NCBI RefSeq assembly: GCF_022179225.1
Contig: NZ_BPQL01000011.1
Coordinates: forward strand, 19,757-83,756
Source: Methylobacterium goesingense
Lineage (GTDB): Bacteria > Pseudomonadota > Alphaproteobacteria > Rhizobiales > Beijerinckiaceae
Length of the DNA: 64,000 nucleotides
Direction of reading: 5' to 3'
Shown here: in pieces, positions 62,343 to 64,000 of the stretch
Position numbering within the stretch: the stretch's first letter is position 1
Layout: each line of letters begins with the position of its first letter
The notes under the pieces: generated by a model
Told to the model about the DNA's origin: nothing
The model's input: only the letters and a program-made list of their open reading frames with translations
Databases searched by the model: none
Position numbers and translations under genes: made by a program

Positions 62343-64000
62343 TCAGTTCCGACGCAGCAGGCGCTCGAAATAGTCGAGCTCCTCGCGGGGGCGACTCGGG
62401 TCGCCGAGCTTGCGGCGCAGTTCCTCCATGATACGCCGGGTGCGCTGAACGGCCGATTCGTCCGCGGTCGGCACGCGGGCATTGCCGTTGGACATGTCGC
62501 GCCCCTTGGTGGGGCGCCCGAGCGGGTCGTCCTCGCGATTGCCGGCCTGGCCCTGCTGGCTCGGCTGCTCGCCGCCTTCACCCTCGCCCTTGCCCTCGCC
62601 GTCCGCCTCGGCCATCTCCTGCATCTGCTTCTGCATGCCCTCGGCGCCACGCTTGAGCCCGTCGAGCGCCCGGCCCTGGGCCTCGACGGCATCGCCCTCC
62701 TTGCCCTGGCCGAGGGCGCCCTCGGCCTCGCGCATGGCTTCCTCGGCATCCGACAGGCCTTCCTCGCCCTGCATGCCGAGGTCCTTCATGCGGCGTTGAA
62801 GGTCCTCAAGCCGCTCGCGCAGAGCCTGCTGGCGCTGACCGGCGCCCTTCTGGCCCTCACCCTTCTGGCCTTGCTGCCCCTGGCCTTGCTGGCCTTGACC
62901 CTGTTGACCTTGACCCTGTTGACCTTGGCCCTGTTGACCTTGGCCCTGCTGACCGGGCTGGCCCTTCTGCCCGTCCTGTTGCTGACCCTGCTGCCCATGC
63001 TGCGGGCGCTGGCCCCGCTGACCCTGGCCCTGCTGGCCGCGTTTGTCCTGACCGTCCTTGAAGGTCTCGTCGCGCAGGTCCTGCTGCTCGCGGGAGAGCT
63101 TGTCGAGTTCGTCGGCCTGCTTGCTCATCTCGCGGCCGTTCGGATCGGACTTGCCGCCCGGCTCCGCTGTCTGAAGGTTTTCGAGGATCTCGCGTAGCTG
63201 GTCGAGCAGGCGCTGTGCTTCCGCGGTATCGCCCCGCTTCATGGCCTCGGCCATGTCGTTCATCAGCTTGTTGAGGTCGTCCGGCGTCACCGTCTTGGCG
63301 TTCGGGTTCGGAGGGCTCTTCTCGCCCTGTGGCTTCCCGTCCTTGCGCTGGCGCTCGGCCATGCCCTTCATGAACTTGTCGAGGGCCTGCTTCAGGTCCT
63401 CCGTGAGCTTCTTGATCTCCTCGTCAGGCGCGTTGCGCTCAATGGCCTGCTTGAGATTGTCCTGGGCGGCCCGGAGGCTCTTCTCTGCATCGGAGAGATC
63501 ACCGTCCTCGATCTTGAGCGCCATCTCCCAGAGGAGGTCCGCCACCTCCATCAGCGCATCGTCGCTGCGGGCAGCCCGCAGGCGGCGCGAGGCCGTTTTC
63601 AGACCGAGGAAGACGCTCGGTTGAGGCGTGAACCGGTCCGGCGCGATGAGCAGGGCGTCGAGGGCGGTCAGGACGCGCCCACGGCTCTCGTCCGGCGCCG
63701 TGATCAGGCGGCGGCGTTCCTCGGCCAGTGCGCGCGCGAGGGGCTGCGCGAAGATGCGAGCCGGCAGGGTCACCTCGGCGGTCGGCGTGCGCCCTTCCTG
63801 CCCGGCCTCGTCCTTGACCACCAGCGTCAGGCGCACGCGCGCGCCGGACCAGGGATTGTCGGTGAGATCGACCAGCGTCTTGGTGTCGTGCTCGCCCGTG
63901 GCGTCGGCGGGCAGCGCGAGGGCGATGCGCGGCGGCGGCACCAGGGTCCGGGTGTTCGCCAGCGGCTTCGCCTCAGCCGAGGGCCTCGTCGAGCCGCTGG
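62343..64000 (-). CDS. TIGR02302 family protein (DUF4175), 5' end outside the window
   Basis: C-terminal ~550 residues of a large protein of the TIGR02302/DUF4175 family, found almost only in alphaproteobacteria; function unknown. The family normally has N-terminal membrane helices, which lie to the right of this window. Visible are a helical region (SDDALMEVADLLWEMALKIEDGDLSDAEKSLRAAQDNLKQAI), a long Gln/Gly-rich repeat segment and a C-terminus ending LDYFERLLRRN. The frame remains open to base 64000, so the GTG at 63941 is not the start. Confidence 0.9.
   Translation of the reverse strand, partial: SGSTRPSAEAKPLANTRTLVPPPRIALALPADATGEHDTKTLVDLTDNPWSGARVRLTLVVKDEAGQEGRTPTAEVTLPARIFAQPLARALAEERRRLITAPDESRGRVLTALDALLIAPDRFTPQPSVFLGLKTASRRLRAARSDDALMEVADLLWEMALKIEDGDLSDAEKSLRAAQDNLKQAIERNAPDEEIKKLTEDLKQALDKFMKGMAERQRKDGKPQGEKSPPNPNAKTVTPDDLNKLMNDMAEAMKRGDTAEAQRLLDQLREILENLQTAEPGGKSDPNGREMSKQADELDKLSREQQDLRDETFKDGQDKRGQQGQGQRGQRPQHGQQGQQQDGQKGQPGQQGQGQQGQGQQGQGQQGQGQQGQGQQGQKGEGQKGAGQRQQALRERLEDLQRRMKDLGMQGEEGLSDAEEAMREAEGALGQGKEGDAVEAQGRALDGLKRGAEGMQKQMQEMAEADGEGKGEGEGGEQPSQQGQAGNREDDPLGRPTKGRDMSNGNARVPTADESAVQRTRRIMEELRRKLGDPSRPREELDYFERLLRRN
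62894..62953 (-). repeat. 15-bp tandem repeat, four copies, coding GQGQQ-type units
   Basis: Four successive 15-bp units (CTTGACCCTGTTGAC and variants on the plus strand) code for Gly/Gln-rich pentapeptides in the TIGR02302 protein, flanked by degenerate copies (about 62860-63030). The unit keeps the frame. Confidence 0.85.

Noticed and set aside
62860..63030. Repeat array considered as a CRISPR
   Set aside because: Units are 15 bp, contiguous without spacers, and in frame with a protein gene.
62334..63197. Leucine-rich plus-strand frame resembling a membrane protein
   Set aside because: Antisense of the Gln/Gly repeat in the TIGR02302 gene; the Leu/Thr periodicity is produced by the 15-bp repeat.

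Overview
The window is a gene-dense, high-GC stretch of chromosome from an alphaproteobacterium of the Hyphomicrobiales, most likely Methylobacterium or Methylorubrum. I infer this from the rpsT-dnaA and dnaA-dnaN-recF arrangements, the bolA/grxD pair, the mutM-ubiE-ubiB-coaBC cluster, the TIGR02302, DUF1192 and DUF2852 proteins, a PQQ-dependent dehydrogenase and a PduO-type corrinoid adenosyltransferase. I see no insertion sequence, prophage, CRISPR array, rRNA or tRNA gene. It reads as core chromosome with a few accessory genes.

Layout. 0-3.7 kb: hemW (cut by the window edge), an LpoA-like lipoprotein, rsmI and yraN. 3.7-7.3 kb: a single-domain response regulator and a YehZ/YehY/YehW-type osmoprotectant importer with no ATPase gene. 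7.3-9.5 kb: an L,D-transpeptidase and an extensin-like protein. 9.6-12.7 kb: an M3 peptidase and a membrane coiled-coil protein whose ribosome-binding site lies inside a perfect hairpin. 13.1-17.6 kb: a thioredoxin-reductase-like flavoprotein, grxD, a DUF29 gene, bolA and purL. 17.7-22.4 kb: a membrane hydrolase-like protein, recQ and recF. 22.4-26.1 kb: dnaN, dnaA, the putative replication-origin/leader region and rpsT.

26.3-33.4 kb: an agmatinase-family gene, a glutathione transferase, coaBC, ubiB, ubiE and mutM. 33.8-39.5 kb: a YidB-like protein, a small exported protein, uvrB with a long N-terminal extension, and a GT61 glycosyltransferase fused to a methyltransferase-like domain. 39.6-45.6 kb: an ankyrin protein, a PQQ dehydrogenase, a PAS-GGDEF-EAL protein, a YciA thioesterase and a Tat-exported GH10 xylanase overlapping it. 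45.6-51.2 kb: a lipoprotein esterase, a lytic transglycosylase with a SPOR-like domain, a double-ATPase ABC protein, deoB and two small genes. 51.2-56.1 kb: a LuxR-type and a TetR-type regulator, a DUF2852 protein, upp, a quinone oxidoreductase and a small membrane protein. 56.1-64 kb: hbd, etfA, etfB, the adenosyltransferase, a PagL-like protein, an AmpG-like transporter, a two-helix membrane protein and a TIGR02302 protein running off the right edge.

Two themes go beyond the individual genes. Cell-envelope functions recur (LpoA-like, L,D-transpeptidase, extensin-like, lytic transglycosylase, AmpG, PagL, YidB, GT61). Two small genes of unknown function (12894 on minus, 55776 on plus) are each preceded by an exact GGAAC-N16/17-CGTT element, the consensus of the EcfG general-stress sigma factor of this group. 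Several unusually strong RNA hairpins also sit at gene borders. I did not see a multi-gene defence or biosynthetic system.
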